Origin: Paraburkholderia largidicola
GTDB lineage: Bacteria > Pseudomonadota > Gammaproteobacteria > Burkholderiales > Burkholderiaceae
NCBI RefSeq assembly: GCF_013426895.1
Contig: NZ_AP023175.1
Location: 1,922,001-1,986,000 of the forward strand
Direction: 5' to 3'
Length of the DNA stretch: 64,000 bases
Position 1 is the first letter of the stretch; every line of letters begins with the position of its first letter. The translations under genes were made by a program, and so were the position numbers. Shown piece by piece: positions 42,524 through 51,326 of the stretch. Under the pieces are notes generated by a model. The model had not been told where the DNA came from. It was given only the letters and a program-made list of their open reading frames with translations, and made no database searches.

Positions 42524-43393
42524 TTACGCCATCCCCAGCACCTGCTCCCGCAACCAGCTGGCGAAAGCCTGCACATGCTCCAGCGGCGCATGGCGCGGCG
42601 CGATATCGAGCCAGTATCCATAAGGCCCGCTCACCTCGATCTCCGACATCGGCGCGAGGCTGTTTTCACCCAGTTCCTCGACGATCATGTTGCGATCGAC
42701 GATCGCCAGCCCTGCGCCTTTGCGCGCCGCGTGGATGGCCTGTTCGAGCGTGGAGAACTCGATGCCGTTGTCGGCGTAGTGTGCGGGCAGGCCGGCTTTT
42801 TCGAGCCAGTCAGGCCATAGGTTCAGGCGCGCGTTGTTGTGCAGCACGTGCAGCGCGGGCAGCGTTTCCAGCAGCTTTTCGAGCGGTTCGCCGCCGAGAC
42901 GCGGCGCACCCACCAACGTGTGCCGTTCGATCATCAGCAGCTCGGAATGCGCATCGGGCAGCGCGTCGCGGCCGAAGCGGATGTTGCAGTGGCAGTCGTC
43001 GGTGGGTTCCGTGCGCACGGATAGCTCGACGTCCGGCAACTCGATGGCGAGCGAGCCGAGCCGCGGCGAAAACCATTGCGTGGCGAAAGTGGGCGGGACG
43101 GACAGCACGAGCCGCCGGCGGCCTTTCGCAGTCGTGACCTGGCGCGTGCCGCGTTCGAGCGTGTCGAACGCTTCGGACACGCACGGCAGCAATTGCTGGC
43201 CGGCCTTCGTCAGGCGGATGCCCTTGTGGTCGCGCTCGAACAGCTTCGCGCCAAGCGATTCTTCGAGAATCTTGATCTGCCGGCTGACGGCGCCCTGCGT
43301 GACGCACAGCGCGACGGCCGCGCGGTTGAAACTCATGTGCCGTGCCGTCTCTTCGAAAAAGCGCAACGCGATCAGCGAGGGCAGACGCCGCAT
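42524..43393 (-). CDS. LysR-family regulator of the GcvA type
   Basis: This 289-residue regulator has an N-terminal winged helix (SLIALRFFEETARHMSFNRAAVALCVTQGAVSRQ, written here across two helices) and a C-terminal effector domain. The GcvA-branch form of the HTH (AALCVTQGAVSRQIK) is clear. ATG 43393 is preceded by AAGGAAG; longer upstream frames give non-family residues. It is divergent from the Pat-like gene 317 bases away, whose regulation is a possibility only. Confidence 0.9.
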   Translation of the reverse strand: MRRLPSLIALRFFEETARHMSFNRAAVALCVTQGAVSRQIKILEESLGAKLFERDHKGIRLTKAGQQLLPCVSEAFDTLERGTRQVTTAKGRRRLVLSVPPTFATQWFSPRLGSLAIELPDVELSVRTEPTDDCHCNIRFGRDALPDAHSELLMIERHTLVGAPRLGGEPLEKLLETLPALHVLHNNARLNLWPDWLEKAGLPAHYADNGIEFSTLEQAIHAARKGAGLAIVDRNMIVEELGENSLAPMSEIEVSGPYGYWLDIAPRHAPLEHVQAFASWLREQVLGMA

Positions 43394-43710
43394 AAATCTT
43401 CCTTCAGTCTCATCATTCTTCTCTGTTCGGCCCGCTTGCGCTTTCCTGAACGACGCGCGCAACGGCGGCGCACCGGAAGCGGCGCCGCAGCCGGAAAGCC
43501 GCGCCGCGAGCCGTGGGGGCGATTCTACATGGTGCGCAGGGCGGGAGTGGGCGGACGTCAGGCGCGCCTGCGCTCTTTGGACTGTGTGGCCCGCGCTAAC
43601 GTCAGACGAACCCCGCCGCCTTTGACGAAGCCGTCCCACGGCGACCCGCGCATCGCCTATCCTGATGAAATCGCGCGGCTCGACCGCACCCACTCATTCG
43701 CGGAGCACCC
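43394..43710. other. Divergent intergenic region of the LysR and Pat-like genes
   Basis: This 317-base GC-rich gap should hold both promoters. I see no clear LysR box (T-N11-A palindrome of good quality), no terminator and no RNA motif. Confidence 0.4.
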
Positions 43711-46137
43711 GTGACCGTACGCAATCTCGACGCGTTGTTTCGCCCGAAATCCATTGCCGTGATCGGCGCCTCGAATCGCGAGGGCAGTACGGGTGCAATG
43801 GTCTGGAAGCGGCTAATCGAAGGGGGCTTCGACGGCCCCGTCTGGGCCGTCAATCCGAAGTACGACATGCTCGATGGCCACGCCTGCGTCGGCAACGCGG
43901 GCGATCTCCCCGATGCGCCGACCGTCGCGATCGTCTGCACGCCACCTTCTACCTGGCCCGCCATCGTCCATACGCTCGGCGGGCGCGGCACGCGCGCGGC
44001 GATCATCGTCGGCGAGGCGCGCTGCGACAACGACCGCGCCGACGTGCGCCACACGCTGGCGGCCGCGCGGCCGCATCTGCTGCGCATCGTCGGGCCGGGC
44101 AGCCTCGGCGTCATCACGCCTGCGCTCAAGGCGCATCTCGGCGCGCCTTCCGTGACGGTGCGATCGGGCGGCGTCGCGTGGGTGTCGCAGTCGAACGCAT
44201 TGACCAACGCGGTGCTCGGCTGGGCGCATGCGCGCGGTCTGGGCTTTTCGCACGCGATGGCGCTCGGCGACGAAGCCGACGTCGATGCCGGCGACGTGCT
44301 CGACTATCTCGCGAGCGACCCCGGCACGCGCGCGATCCTGCTCGAAGTGGATTCCGTGAAGGCGGCGCGCAAGTTCATGTCGGCGGCGCGGGCGGCCTCG
44401 CGCAACAAGCCGGTGCTGGCGCTGCGCTCGGGCCGCAGCGATCCCGACGATGCGCTCTACACGGCGGCGTTTCGCCGCGCGGGCGTGGTGCGCGTCGATG
44501 CGCTCGACGATCTGCTCGATGAAATCGAAACGCTGGGCGTGGGCCGCGTCGCGGCAGGCGCGACGGCGACGCTGATCACCAGCGATCGCGGCGTCGCGAC
44601 GCTCGCCACCGACGCGTTCAAGGCCGCCGGCGACACGCTCGCGCCGTGCCCGTCAGGCGCCGTCGATGCGCTCGCGCAGGCGTTGCCGCGCGCCGTGCCG
44701 GGCAATCCGCTGCTGCTCGGCAGTGATGCGCGCGCCGAGCATTTCGGCACGGCGCTGAAGGTGCTGGCCGATCAGCGTTCGACGGGGACGGCGTTCGTCG
44801 TGCACGCGTCGACGCACGGCGCGCCCGTCGAAGAAGTCGCGCAGGCGTTGATCGCGAATCAGCGCTACGCGTATCGCGGGCTACTGGCGTGCTTCTTCGG
44901 CGGCGTGAAGCGCGAGACGCGCGATGCGCTGCACGAGCACGGCATTCCCGTGCACACCACGCCGCAGCGGCTCGCACGCGCGTTCGAGCGTCTCGTCGAA
45001 TATCGCCTCGTGCGCGAGCTGTTGATGCAGACCCCCGAAGGCCAACCCGCGCGCATGCCCGAAGCTATCGACGCCGCGCAGGCGCAGGCGTGCGCGGCGC
45101 TCTCGTCGGGTGTGACGCAGCTCGAAGGCGCCGACGCGGCGCGGCTGCTCGCGCACTTCGGCCTGCGCACGGTGCCCGACGAAGCGCGTGACGGCGCCGT
45201 TGTCGATATCACGGTCGAGTTGCGCGACGACGCCAACTTCGGTCCGGTGTTCCGTTTTACTGCGCCGCCCGAGCACGACGAAGCGCGGCCGATGTGCGTG
45301 TTCGGCCTGCCGCCGCTGAACCCGGTGTTGTCGGACGACATCCTGTCGAACTCGGCGTATTCGCGCGAAGTCGCGCCCGAGCCCATTTTGACAGCGCTGA
45401 CGTCGATCTCGCAGGCGGTGTCGGAGATACGCGAGATCGTGTCGCTGAAGCTCGCGCTGCGCGTGATGAGAAACGGCGCGGCGATTGTTGCGCCGCGCCT
45501 GTGGCTATCGGCGAACCGCACGCGCTTCGCGATCATGCCCTATCCGCGACGTTACGAAGAGACGCTCGACTGGCGCGGCCAGCGCATCACGGTGCGGCCG
45601 ATTCGTCCGGAAGACGAAGCGGCGCATCGCGATTTCGTCGAATCGATGACAGCCGACGATCTGCGCCTGCGCTTTTTCGGCGCGGTTGGCAGCTTCGATC
45701 ATTCGCAGCTCGCGCGCATGACGCAGATCGACTACGACCGCGAGATGGCGCTGATCGCGACGACACAGAACGACGACGGGTCGACGCACACGCTCGGTGT
45801 GGTGCGCGCCGTGGCGGACCCGGACAACGAAACGGCCGAATTCGCGATGGCCGTGCGTTCGGATCAGAAGGGCAAGGGGCTGGGGCGTCTGTTGATGGAG
45901 CGCATCATCGCGTATGCGCGCTCGCGCGGCACGCACTGGATCATCGGCGAAGCGTTGCGCGAGAACTCGGCGATGATCGGGCTGGCGACGGCAGTTGGTT
46001 TCACGACGACGCGCACGGAGGACCCGGGCGTCGTCGGTTTCAGGATGGCGCTCGATCAGCCGGATGAAAAGGGCGCTCAGGGCTTTGGCGCGTCGCCGGC
46101 GTGTTCTGCTGCTGCCTCTACTACTACGCGTAGCTGA
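43711..46137 (+). CDS. Pat-like protein: acyl-CoA-synthetase (ADP-forming)-like domains fused to a GNAT acetyltransferase
   Basis: This 808-residue protein starts with a CoA-binding Rossmann domain (LFRPKSIAVIGASNREGSTG), continues with a succinyl-CoA-ligase-like domain (VSQSNALTNAVLGWA), and ends with a GNAT domain at about residues 620-785 (FAMAVRSDQKGKGLGRLLME). This layout is that of protein lysine acetyltransferase Pat/PatZ, which inactivates acetyl-CoA synthetase and other enzymes. The Q/RxxGxG/A acetyl-CoA loop is present as QKGKGLG. The middle ATP-grasp part looks short and degenerate, and the chain is about 80 residues shorter than the enterobacterial form. Control by the neighbouring LysR protein is possible. 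Confidence 0.85.
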   Translation: MTVRNLDALFRPKSIAVIGASNREGSTGAMVWKRLIEGGFDGPVWAVNPKYDMLDGHACVGNAGDLPDAPTVAIVCTPPSTWPAIVHTLGGRGTRAAIIVGEARCDNDRADVRHTLAAARPHLLRIVGPGSLGVITPALKAHLGAPSVTVRSGGVAWVSQSNALTNAVLGWAHARGLGFSHAMALGDEADVDAGDVLDYLASDPGTRAILLEVDSVKAARKFMSAARAASRNKPVLALRSGRSDPDDALYTAAFRRAGVVRVDALDDLLDEIETLGVGRVAAGATATLITSDRGVATLATDAFKAAGDTLAPCPSGAVDALAQALPRAVPGNPLLLGSDARAEHFGTALKVLADQRSTGTAFVVHASTHGAPVEEVAQALIANQRYAYRGLLACFFGGVKRETRDALHEHGIPVHTTPQRLARAFERLVEYRLVRELLMQTPEGQPARMPEAIDAAQAQACAALSSGVTQLEGADAARLLAHFGLRTVPDEARDGAVVDITVELRDDANFGPVFRFTAPPEHDEARPMCVFGLPPLNPVLSDDILSNSAYSREVAPEPILTALTSISQAVSEIREIVSLKLALRVMRNGAAIVAPRLWLSANRTRFAIMPYPRRYEETLDWRGQRITVRPIRPEDEAAHRDFVESMTADDLRLRFFGAVGSFDHSQLARMTQIDYDREMALIATTQNDDGSTHTLGVVRAVADPDNETAEFAMAVRSDQKGKGLGRLLMERIIAYARSRGTHWIIGEALRENSAMIGLATAVGFTTTRTEDPGVVGFRMALDQPDEKGAQGFGASPACSAAASTTTRS

Positions 46138-46145
46138 GCGTCTAT

Positions 46146-46688
46146 TTAAGCGGCGAGCTTCATCGCTGCCGCGTCCACCTGTTCGCGTGACACGGAGAGT
46201 TCTTCGAGCCACTCGGGGGCGTACGTTGCGCCCGTTTCGCGTTCGAGGCGGGCAATCGTTGCTGCGCAGCGCACGGCATCCTTCGGCGTTGCGATGAACG
46301 GCTTCACCGATTGTCCTGCCGTGAAGGCTTCGAACAGCGGCACGCGGACTTCGTCGGGCAGCGCGCGTGTCCATTGATACGGCTTGCCGTTGAACGTCAC
46401 GGTCGGCGGCAGCATGCGTTCTTTCTTTGCGGCCGGAATCAGGCCGAAGTTACGCGCGGCGTCGCCGATCTGATCGGCCGAGAAGAGTTCGTCGGGCGAG
46501 ATGTCGAACTGCGCGATGAAGGTTTCGATCTGCTTCATTGCCGCGGCGCGGTCGTCGCGTTTTTGCTGCGCGCGGGAGACGATTTCACGGAGTTCGTCGG
46601 CTTCTTCGCTGGTGATGGTGAAGCTTGCCTGCTTCTGCTGGAGTTCGGAAAAACGCTGGAATTCGAGGTCGGACAGAAGTTTGGCCAT
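46146..46688 (-). CDS. Soluble hypothetical protein
   Basis: This 180-residue protein has no signal or membrane segment. The first 60 residues are Gln/Glu-rich and helical (FQRFSELQQKQASFTI, then EIVSRAQQKRDDRAAAM), and the middle has FDISPDELFSADQIGD. I do not recognise the family. Its upstream region contains one unit of the 104-bp repeat and then repeat copy A, so its promoter must lie in the short stretch 46689-46760 or inside repeat sequence. It converges with the Pat-like gene, 8 bases apart. Confidence 0.7.
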   Translation of the reverse strand: MAKLLSDLEFQRFSELQQKQASFTITSEEADELREIVSRAQQKRDDRAAAMKQIETFIAQFDISPDELFSADQIGDAARNFGLIPAAKKERMLPPTVTFNGKPYQWTRALPDEVRVPLFEAFTAGQSVKPFIATPKDAVRCAATIARLERETGATYAPEWLEELSVSREQVDAAAMKLAA

Positions 46689-46760
46689 AAAGGTTGGGGT
46701 TTGCGGTTGGGGCGGTATTCTATCGTATCGGGGGGTGCTGTTCGGGGTTTTGGCTTTTGT

Positions 46761-46901
46761 GCTGGCATCCGCTAGATGTTATTGGTCTGCTAGCGTTGCC
46801 CCTGTGCCGGGCGATACCTACTTGTGGGTTGTCTGCGACGCTGGGGTTGCTTGCCTGTGTTTTCGCTGGCATCCGCGTGATGTTATTGGTTCGCTAGCGT
46901 T
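46761..46901. repeat. 104-bp repeat units flanking copy A on the left
   Basis: A full unit (46761-46864) starting GCTGGCATCCGC is followed at exactly 104 bases by a second unit that runs into copy A. They are reverse complements of the units found right of copy C. The first unit has the AGAT/TCTGCTAG variant and the second the GTGATG/TTCGCTAG variant. Confidence 0.85.
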
Positions 46902-47485
46902 GCCCCTGTGCGGGGCGGCACCTACTTTTCTTTGCCGCCGCAAAGAAAAGTAGGCAAAAGAAAGCGGCTCACACCGCCAGCCCGTGTTCCTATCCACGGG
47001 CCCCCAACGTCCCCACACTTCACACGGCAGTGCTCTCGTTGATGCTCGTTGCCAACGCTTCGAATCAACGCCTCACCCGCTTCGAATTCCCGTACCCGGG
47101 CCAGCGGCAGCGAATGGTTTGCGCCGCCCAGGTGGCAAACTGTGTGTAGGTTGTCGCGTCGTATAGCTCGGCGCTCTTACATGGAGGTATGCGCGTGCTA
47201 TGGGTCCGAAGTGAGGCGTGTGCAGCACAAGGGGCCTACACACAGTTTGCCACCTGGGCGGCGGTGGAATAGCTGGTACGGCGTGCTGTAGTGCGGGAGC
47301 GTGAAGCGGGTGAGGCGCACCGCAAGCGCGCTGGCAACGAACGTGGGTCACGTGGTTGCCGTCTGAAGCGTAAGACCCTATGGGGGCCCTCAGGCAAATA
47401 CTAGAACTGGCGGTGTGAGCCGCTTTCTTTTGCCTACTTTTCTTTGCGGCGGCAAAGAAAAGTAGGTGCCGCCCCGCACAGGGGC
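46902..47485. repeat. 584-bp palindromic element, copy A
   Basis: The ends are perfect 79-bp inverted repeats (46902-46980 and 47407-47485). Each end contains its own hairpin: CCTACTTTTCTTTGC and its complement around loop CGCC. Inside lie matching inverted pairs (47069-47083 with 47303-47317; 47122-47150 with 47235-47263) at symmetrical positions, so the whole element can fold as one long interrupted hairpin with an 84-base loop. It equals the reverse complement of copy C at all 584 positions by eye. Open frames inside it are not genes. Confidence 0.95.
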
Positions 47486-47605
47486 GACGCGTGAAGCACG
47501 CTAACAAAACGCGGATGCCAGCAAAAACATATGCGAGCCAACAACATCACGCGGATGCCAGCAAAAACACAAGCACCCCAAAACAGGCCGCGCCACGAAC
47601 CGCAC
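47486..47605. repeat. Repeat debris between copy A and the IclR gene
   Basis: GCGGATGCCAGC occurs twice here (47511-47522 and 47551-47562), a piece of the 104-bp unit. The stretch runs right up to the IclR stop codon. Confidence 0.7.
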
Positions 47606-48430
47606 CTACGAGCGATCCGGCTCGGCAAACATCGACAACCCCTGCACAATCTCCCGCAACCTCTGCGTAACCTCATCAAGAGAAGGCGCCACATACTCAT
47701 CAATCCGCTTGAGATAAGGACAAGTCATCGCAGCAATCGCCTGCCCGGACGCCGTCAGCACAGGAAAAGTCAAATCGGTGACACCAAAAATCTGCTGACT
47801 ATCCTTCTGCGAAAACCCAGCCGCGCGAATAGTCGCGCACACAGCTTCAAGCGCCCCATGATCGATCGTCACTTCGCCTTTGACCTTGGTGTGCTCGGCA
47901 AGCATATGCTCCCGCTGCTCAGGCGTCTGAAAGGCCAGCAACGTGCGCCCCGAACTCGTATCGATCAAACCCACCCGCGACCCGAGCCGCACCGAAATGC
48001 CCCAGGTGCCAGGCCCATCCACCTGCGCGATCACAAGCAGATTCCCACGGTCATAGACGGCAAGATGACACGACTGCTCGGCATCAGCAGCAAAGCGCTG
48101 CATCAACGGTAACGCCTCGGAAATCAGCCGGTTCATCGGCGGATGCCGATGCGCCAGCGCATATAGCTTCAAACTCAGCGAGTACCGGTCGCCACCCGCC
48201 GACCGCACCACGTACTGACGCGCCACCAGCCGCTCCAGCATCCGGTACATCTCACTCGCATTGCGCCCCAGCAGCTTCGTGATCTCGGCGCGCGTCAGCC
48301 CGCTCTTCTGCTCGGCGAGCAGTTCGAGTATGTCGAGACCCTTGTCCAGCGCAGGCGCGCGATAACGATCGGCGTCGTCCTTGTCTTCTACATCCATCGT
48401 CGGCAGTCGGTTCGTGTTTGACGTTCGCAT
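47606..48430 (-). CDS. IclR-family regulator of the sugar-acid operon
   Basis: This 274-residue regulator has an N-terminal winged helix-turn-helix (ILELLAEQKSGLTRAEITKLLG, read across its two helices) and a C-terminal effector domain with GVTDLTFPVLTASGQAIAAMTC. IclR proteins usually repress catabolic operons until a pathway intermediate binds. It is divergent from the ABC importer operon, and a perfect palindrome sits at that operon's start site. ATG 48430 gives a full-length protein; ATG 48397 is an alternative, and neither has a good ribosome site. Confidence 0.9.
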   Translation of the reverse strand: MRTSNTNRLPTMDVEDKDDADRYRAPALDKGLDILELLAEQKSGLTRAEITKLLGRNASEMYRMLERLVARQYVVRSAGGDRYSLSLKLYALAHRHPPMNRLISEALPLMQRFAADAEQSCHLAVYDRGNLLVIAQVDGPGTWGISVRLGSRVGLIDTSSGRTLLAFQTPEQREHMLAEHTKVKGEVTIDHGALEAVCATIRAAGFSQKDSQQIFGVTDLTFPVLTASGQAIAAMTCPYLKRIDEYVAPSLDEVTQRLREIVQGLSMFAEPDRS

Positions 48431-48500
48431 TGATTATCGGCTGTCAGAGGACTGTCACACAGGGCGCCCAGCTCCAGGGAAAACACCCACACCTGTCACG

Positions 48501-48530
48501 TTGACTTGTGGATATTCGTATATGAATAAT
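48501..48530 (+). promoter_or_regulatory. Sigma-70 promoter of the ABC/sugar-acid operon
   Basis: TTGACT (48501-48506) and AATAAT (48525-48530) are separated by 18 bases; each matches consensus at 5 of 6 positions. The predicted start, near 48537, falls in the palindrome at 48536-48559. Confidence 0.6.
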
Positions 48531-48535
48531 ACGTT

Positions 48536-48559
48536 CATTGGTGAATGAATGCACCAATG
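48536..48559. promoter_or_regulatory. Operator-like palindrome at the operon start site
   Basis: CATTGGTG and CACCAATG form a perfect 8-bp inverted repeat with an 8-base spacer (AATGAATG). Overlap with the predicted +1 suggests repression, presumably by the divergent IclR protein. A smaller pair, TTCATT/AATGAA, overlaps it at 48534-48549. Confidence 0.6.
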
Positions 48560-48647
48560 CCCATAAGAAAGTGAAAGGTCGATGCACCCGGTTCGCCGGT
48601 TCCTCTTCCCACAACGCAGATGGATGCGGAGTCAGCGCCCAGGCGCA

Positions 48648-48720
48648 ACGCCCATCGATCGCACTAACGTGCATGGGATGGGCGTAAGCGCTAAAGCGCC
48701 AACGCCCATCGACATAGGAG
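48648..48720 (+). promoter_or_regulatory. Leader with mutually exclusive hairpins upstream of the ABC operon
   Basis: ACGCCCATC occurs at 48648-48656 and 48702-48710, and its exact complement GATGGGCGT lies between them at 48677-48685. The middle strand can pair with either outer strand but not both, each extended by GCGC pairs. The second pairing ends five bases before AGGAG, the ribosome site of the first gene, and could limit access to it. Confidence 0.4.
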
Positions 48721-48726
48721 ACAAGC

Positions 48727-49779
48727 ATGGGTTTCGCCAAGGAGCCGCGCGCGGCTCGCCGTTTCGTTCAGAACGCGTTGACGGCTGCCGTCGCCGTCGC
48801 GTGCGTCGCAGGCATCACGTCGTTCAGCACGGCCGCGCAGGCCGCTGACACAGCCAAGGTCGGTCTCGGCCTGCCGCTTCTCACATCGCCGTTCTGGCAG
48901 TCGTACAACAACTATCTGCCGAAGTACGCGAAGGAAATGGGCATCGACATCCTCGCGCCCGTCAATTCGAACAACGACCCCGCGCAGCAGATCACCGACA
49001 TGAACAACATGGTGAATCTGGGCGCCAAGGGCATCGTCGTCGGGCCGATCGACTCGGCGGCGATCAGCCGCGCGCTCGATTCGGCATCGGCGAAGAACGT
49101 GGCCGTGGTCGCTGTCGACGTCGCGCCGACGCAAGGCAAGGTCGCGATGGTCGTGCGCGCCGACAACCGCGCGTACGGCACGAACGCGTGCAAGTACATC
49201 GGTGAGCACGTGAAGTCGGGCAAGGTCGTGCAGATCATGGGCGATCTGGCTTCCGTCAACGGACGCGACCGCTCGGAAGCCTTCCGCGCATGTCTGAAGA
49301 ACTACCCGGCGCTGTCGCTGCTGGAGATCCCCGCGGGCTGGAAGGGCGATGTCGCGGCGAGTTCGCTGGATAGCCTGTTGACCGCGAATCCCGATGTGAA
49401 GGCGATCTACATGCAGGCGGGCGGCGTCTATCTGTCGCCCACTTTGCAGACGCTGCGCCGCAAGCAGATGCTGTTTCCCGCCGGCGACGCGAAGCATGTC
49501 GTGATCGTCAGCAACGACGGCATTCCGCAAGAGTTCGACGCGATCCGCAAGGGCGAAATCGACGCGACCATTTCGCAGCCCGCCGATCTGTACGCGAAGT
49601 ACGGCCTGTACTACATGAAGGCCGCGCTCGCCGGGCAGACCTTCAAGCCGGGCCCGACCGATCACGGCAGCAACATCGTGCAGTTGCAGCCTGGCGTGCT
49701 CGAAGACCAGCTGCCCGCGCCGCTCGTGACGAAGGCGAATGTCGACGACAAGAACCTCTGGGGCAACACGCTCAAATGA
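48727..49779 (+). CDS. ABC sugar transporter, periplasmic binding protein
   Basis: This 350-residue protein has a Sec signal peptide (cleavage near AQAAD) and the two-lobed fold of the RbsB/LacI-like group. The first strand reads KVGLGLPLLTSPFWQSYNNY, followed by PVNSNNDPAQQITDMNNMV and GAKGIVVGPIDSAA, which match monosaccharide-binding proteins. It captures the sugar in the periplasm. AGGAG lies six bases before ATG 48727. It heads the operon that also encodes sugar-oxidation enzymes, so its ligand is probably L-fucose or a close relative. Confidence 0.92.
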   Translation: MGFAKEPRAARRFVQNALTAAVAVACVAGITSFSTAAQAADTAKVGLGLPLLTSPFWQSYNNYLPKYAKEMGIDILAPVNSNNDPAQQITDMNNMVNLGAKGIVVGPIDSAAISRALDSASAKNVAVVAVDVAPTQGKVAMVVRADNRAYGTNACKYIGEHVKSGKVVQIMGDLASVNGRDRSEAFRACLKNYPALSLLEIPAGWKGDVAASSLDSLLTANPDVKAIYMQAGGVYLSPTLQTLRRKQMLFPAGDAKHVVIVSNDGIPQEFDAIRKGEIDATISQPADLYAKYGLYYMKAALAGQTFKPGPTDHGSNIVQLQPGVLEDQLPAPLVTKANVDDKNLWGNTLK

Positions 49780-49787
49780 GCACTTAA

Positions 49788-51326
49788 GTGAGCGAGCAAA
49801 TGACCCACGACGCGAACGCATCCACGCACGCGGTCGTCGAGGCGCTTGGCGTAGGCAAGCGCTTCGGCAGCCACGCGGCGCTGAGAGACGTCAGCATGCG
49901 CGTTTTGCCCGGCGAGTCGCATGCGCTCGTCGGGCGCAACGGCGCGGGAAAATCGACGCTGGTGTCGATTCTCACCGGCCTGCGCAAGTCCGACACGGGC
50001 GAAGTGCGATTCGGCGGCGAGCTTGCGCCGCCCATCGCCGACCGCGACGCGTGGCGCGAGCGCGTCGCGTGCGTCTATCAGCATTCGACGATCATCCGTG
50101 AGCTGTCCGTCGCGGAGAATCTGTTCATCAACCGGCAGCAGACGCGCAACGGCGTAATCGACTGGCGCACGATGCGCCGCGATGCGCGCGCGTTGCTCGA
50201 TCACTGGAAGATCGACGTGCGCGAAGACGCGCGCGCCGGCGACCTCACCGTCGAAGCGCGGCAGCTCGTCGAGATTGCGCGGGCGCTGTCGTACGGCGCG
50301 CGCTTCATCATTCTCGATGAACCCACTGCGCAACTCGACGGTGATGAAATCAAGCGGCTCTTCAGGCGCATCGAGGAGTTGCAGCGCGAAGGCGTGACGT
50401 TCCTGTTCATCTCGCATCACTTGCAGGAGGTGTACGAGATTTGCCAGGCCGTCACCGTGCTGCGCGATGCACGGCATATCGTCAGTGCACCTGTGTCGGC
50501 GCTGCCGCGCGAGCAGTTGATCGAAGCGATGACGGGCGAGCGCGGCGGCCTCAATGTCACCGACGCGGCTTCCCGCGAACCGCTTCCCGCCGCGACGGCC
50601 GTTGCACTGCAAGTCGAAGCGCTCACGGGCGCGGACTATGAAGACGTCACGTTTGCCGTGAAGCGCGGCGAAGTCGTGGGTCTCACAGGCGCGACGAGCA
50701 GCGGACGCACGAGCGTCGCCGAAGCGATCGCGGGGCTGCGCAAGCCGCAGCGCGGCGGCATTCGCGTCGACGGCGCAGCGTTGCCGCTCGGCGACGTGCC
50801 CGCTGCATTGAAGCGCGGCATCGGCTGCGTGCCGAAGGACCGTCATCACGAAGGGCTGGTGTTGACGCAATCGGTCGCGGAGAACGCGTCGATGACGATC
50901 GCGCGCATGCTCGGCAAGTTCGGCATCGCGTCGCCTGCGAAGAAGAATGCATTCGGCAAGAAGATGATCGAAGCGCTCGGCATCGCTACGCAGGGGCCGG
51001 AGCAAGCCGTGTCGGGTCTGTCGGGCGGCAATCAGCAGAAAGTTGTAATGGCCCGCGCTTTGGCCACCGATCCCGACGTGCTCGTGCTGATCGATCCGAC
51101 GGCGGGCGTCGACGTGAAATCGAAAGAAGCGTTGCTGTCCGTCGTGGACCGCGTGCGCGAAGAGGGCAAGTCGGTGATCGTCGCATCGGGCGAACTCGAC
51201 GATCTGCGCGTCTGCGACCGCGTGCTCGTGATGTTCCGTGGCCGCATCGCGGCTGAGTTTCCAGCAGGTTGGGAAGACAACGACCTGATCGCATCCGTTG
51301 AAGGAGTCAGTCTCCATGAAGAATAG
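49788..51326 (+). CDS. ABC sugar transporter, tandem ATPase subunit
   Basis: This 512-residue protein has two nucleotide-binding domains, as in RbsA/MglA. The first has a good Walker A (GRNGAGKST) and Walker B (IILDEPTAQLD), but its signature is degenerate (LTVEARQ). The second has a degenerate Walker A (GATSSGRTS), a good signature (LSGGNQQK) and an altered Walker B (VLIDPTAGVD). One complete ATP site can still form from the good halves, as is usual for this subfamily. GTG 49788 or ATG 49800 may be the start. It overlaps the permease start by 11 bases. Confidence 0.92.
   Translation: MSEQMTHDANASTHAVVEALGVGKRFGSHAALRDVSMRVLPGESHALVGRNGAGKSTLVSILTGLRKSDTGEVRFGGELAPPIADRDAWRERVACVYQHSTIIRELSVAENLFINRQQTRNGVIDWRTMRRDARALLDHWKIDVREDARAGDLTVEARQLVEIARALSYGARFIILDEPTAQLDGDEIKRLFRRIEELQREGVTFLFISHHLQEVYEICQAVTVLRDARHIVSAPVSALPREQLIEAMTGERGGLNVTDAASREPLPAATAVALQVEALTGADYEDVTFAVKRGEVVGLTGATSSGRTSVAEAIAGLRKPQRGGIRVDGAALPLGDVPAALKRGIGCVPKDRHHEGLVLTQSVAENASMTIARMLGKFGIASPAKKNAFGKKMIEALGIATQGPEQAVSGLSGGNQQKVVMARALATDPDVLVLIDPTAGVDVKSKEALLSVVDRVREEGKSVIVASGELDDLRVCDRVLVMFRGRIAAEFPAGWEDNDLIASVEGVSLHEE

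Noticed and set aside
46535-47507. Several 60-150-codon open frames on both strands in and beside copy A
   Set aside because: They lie in a palindromic repeat, recur in copies B and C, have no ribosome sites, and read as translations of the repeat arms (for example LRRQRKVGAAPHRGN).
49662-51317. 551-codon minus-strand open frame opposite the ABC ATPase
   Set aside because: Antisense shadow of a well-defined tandem ATPase gene.
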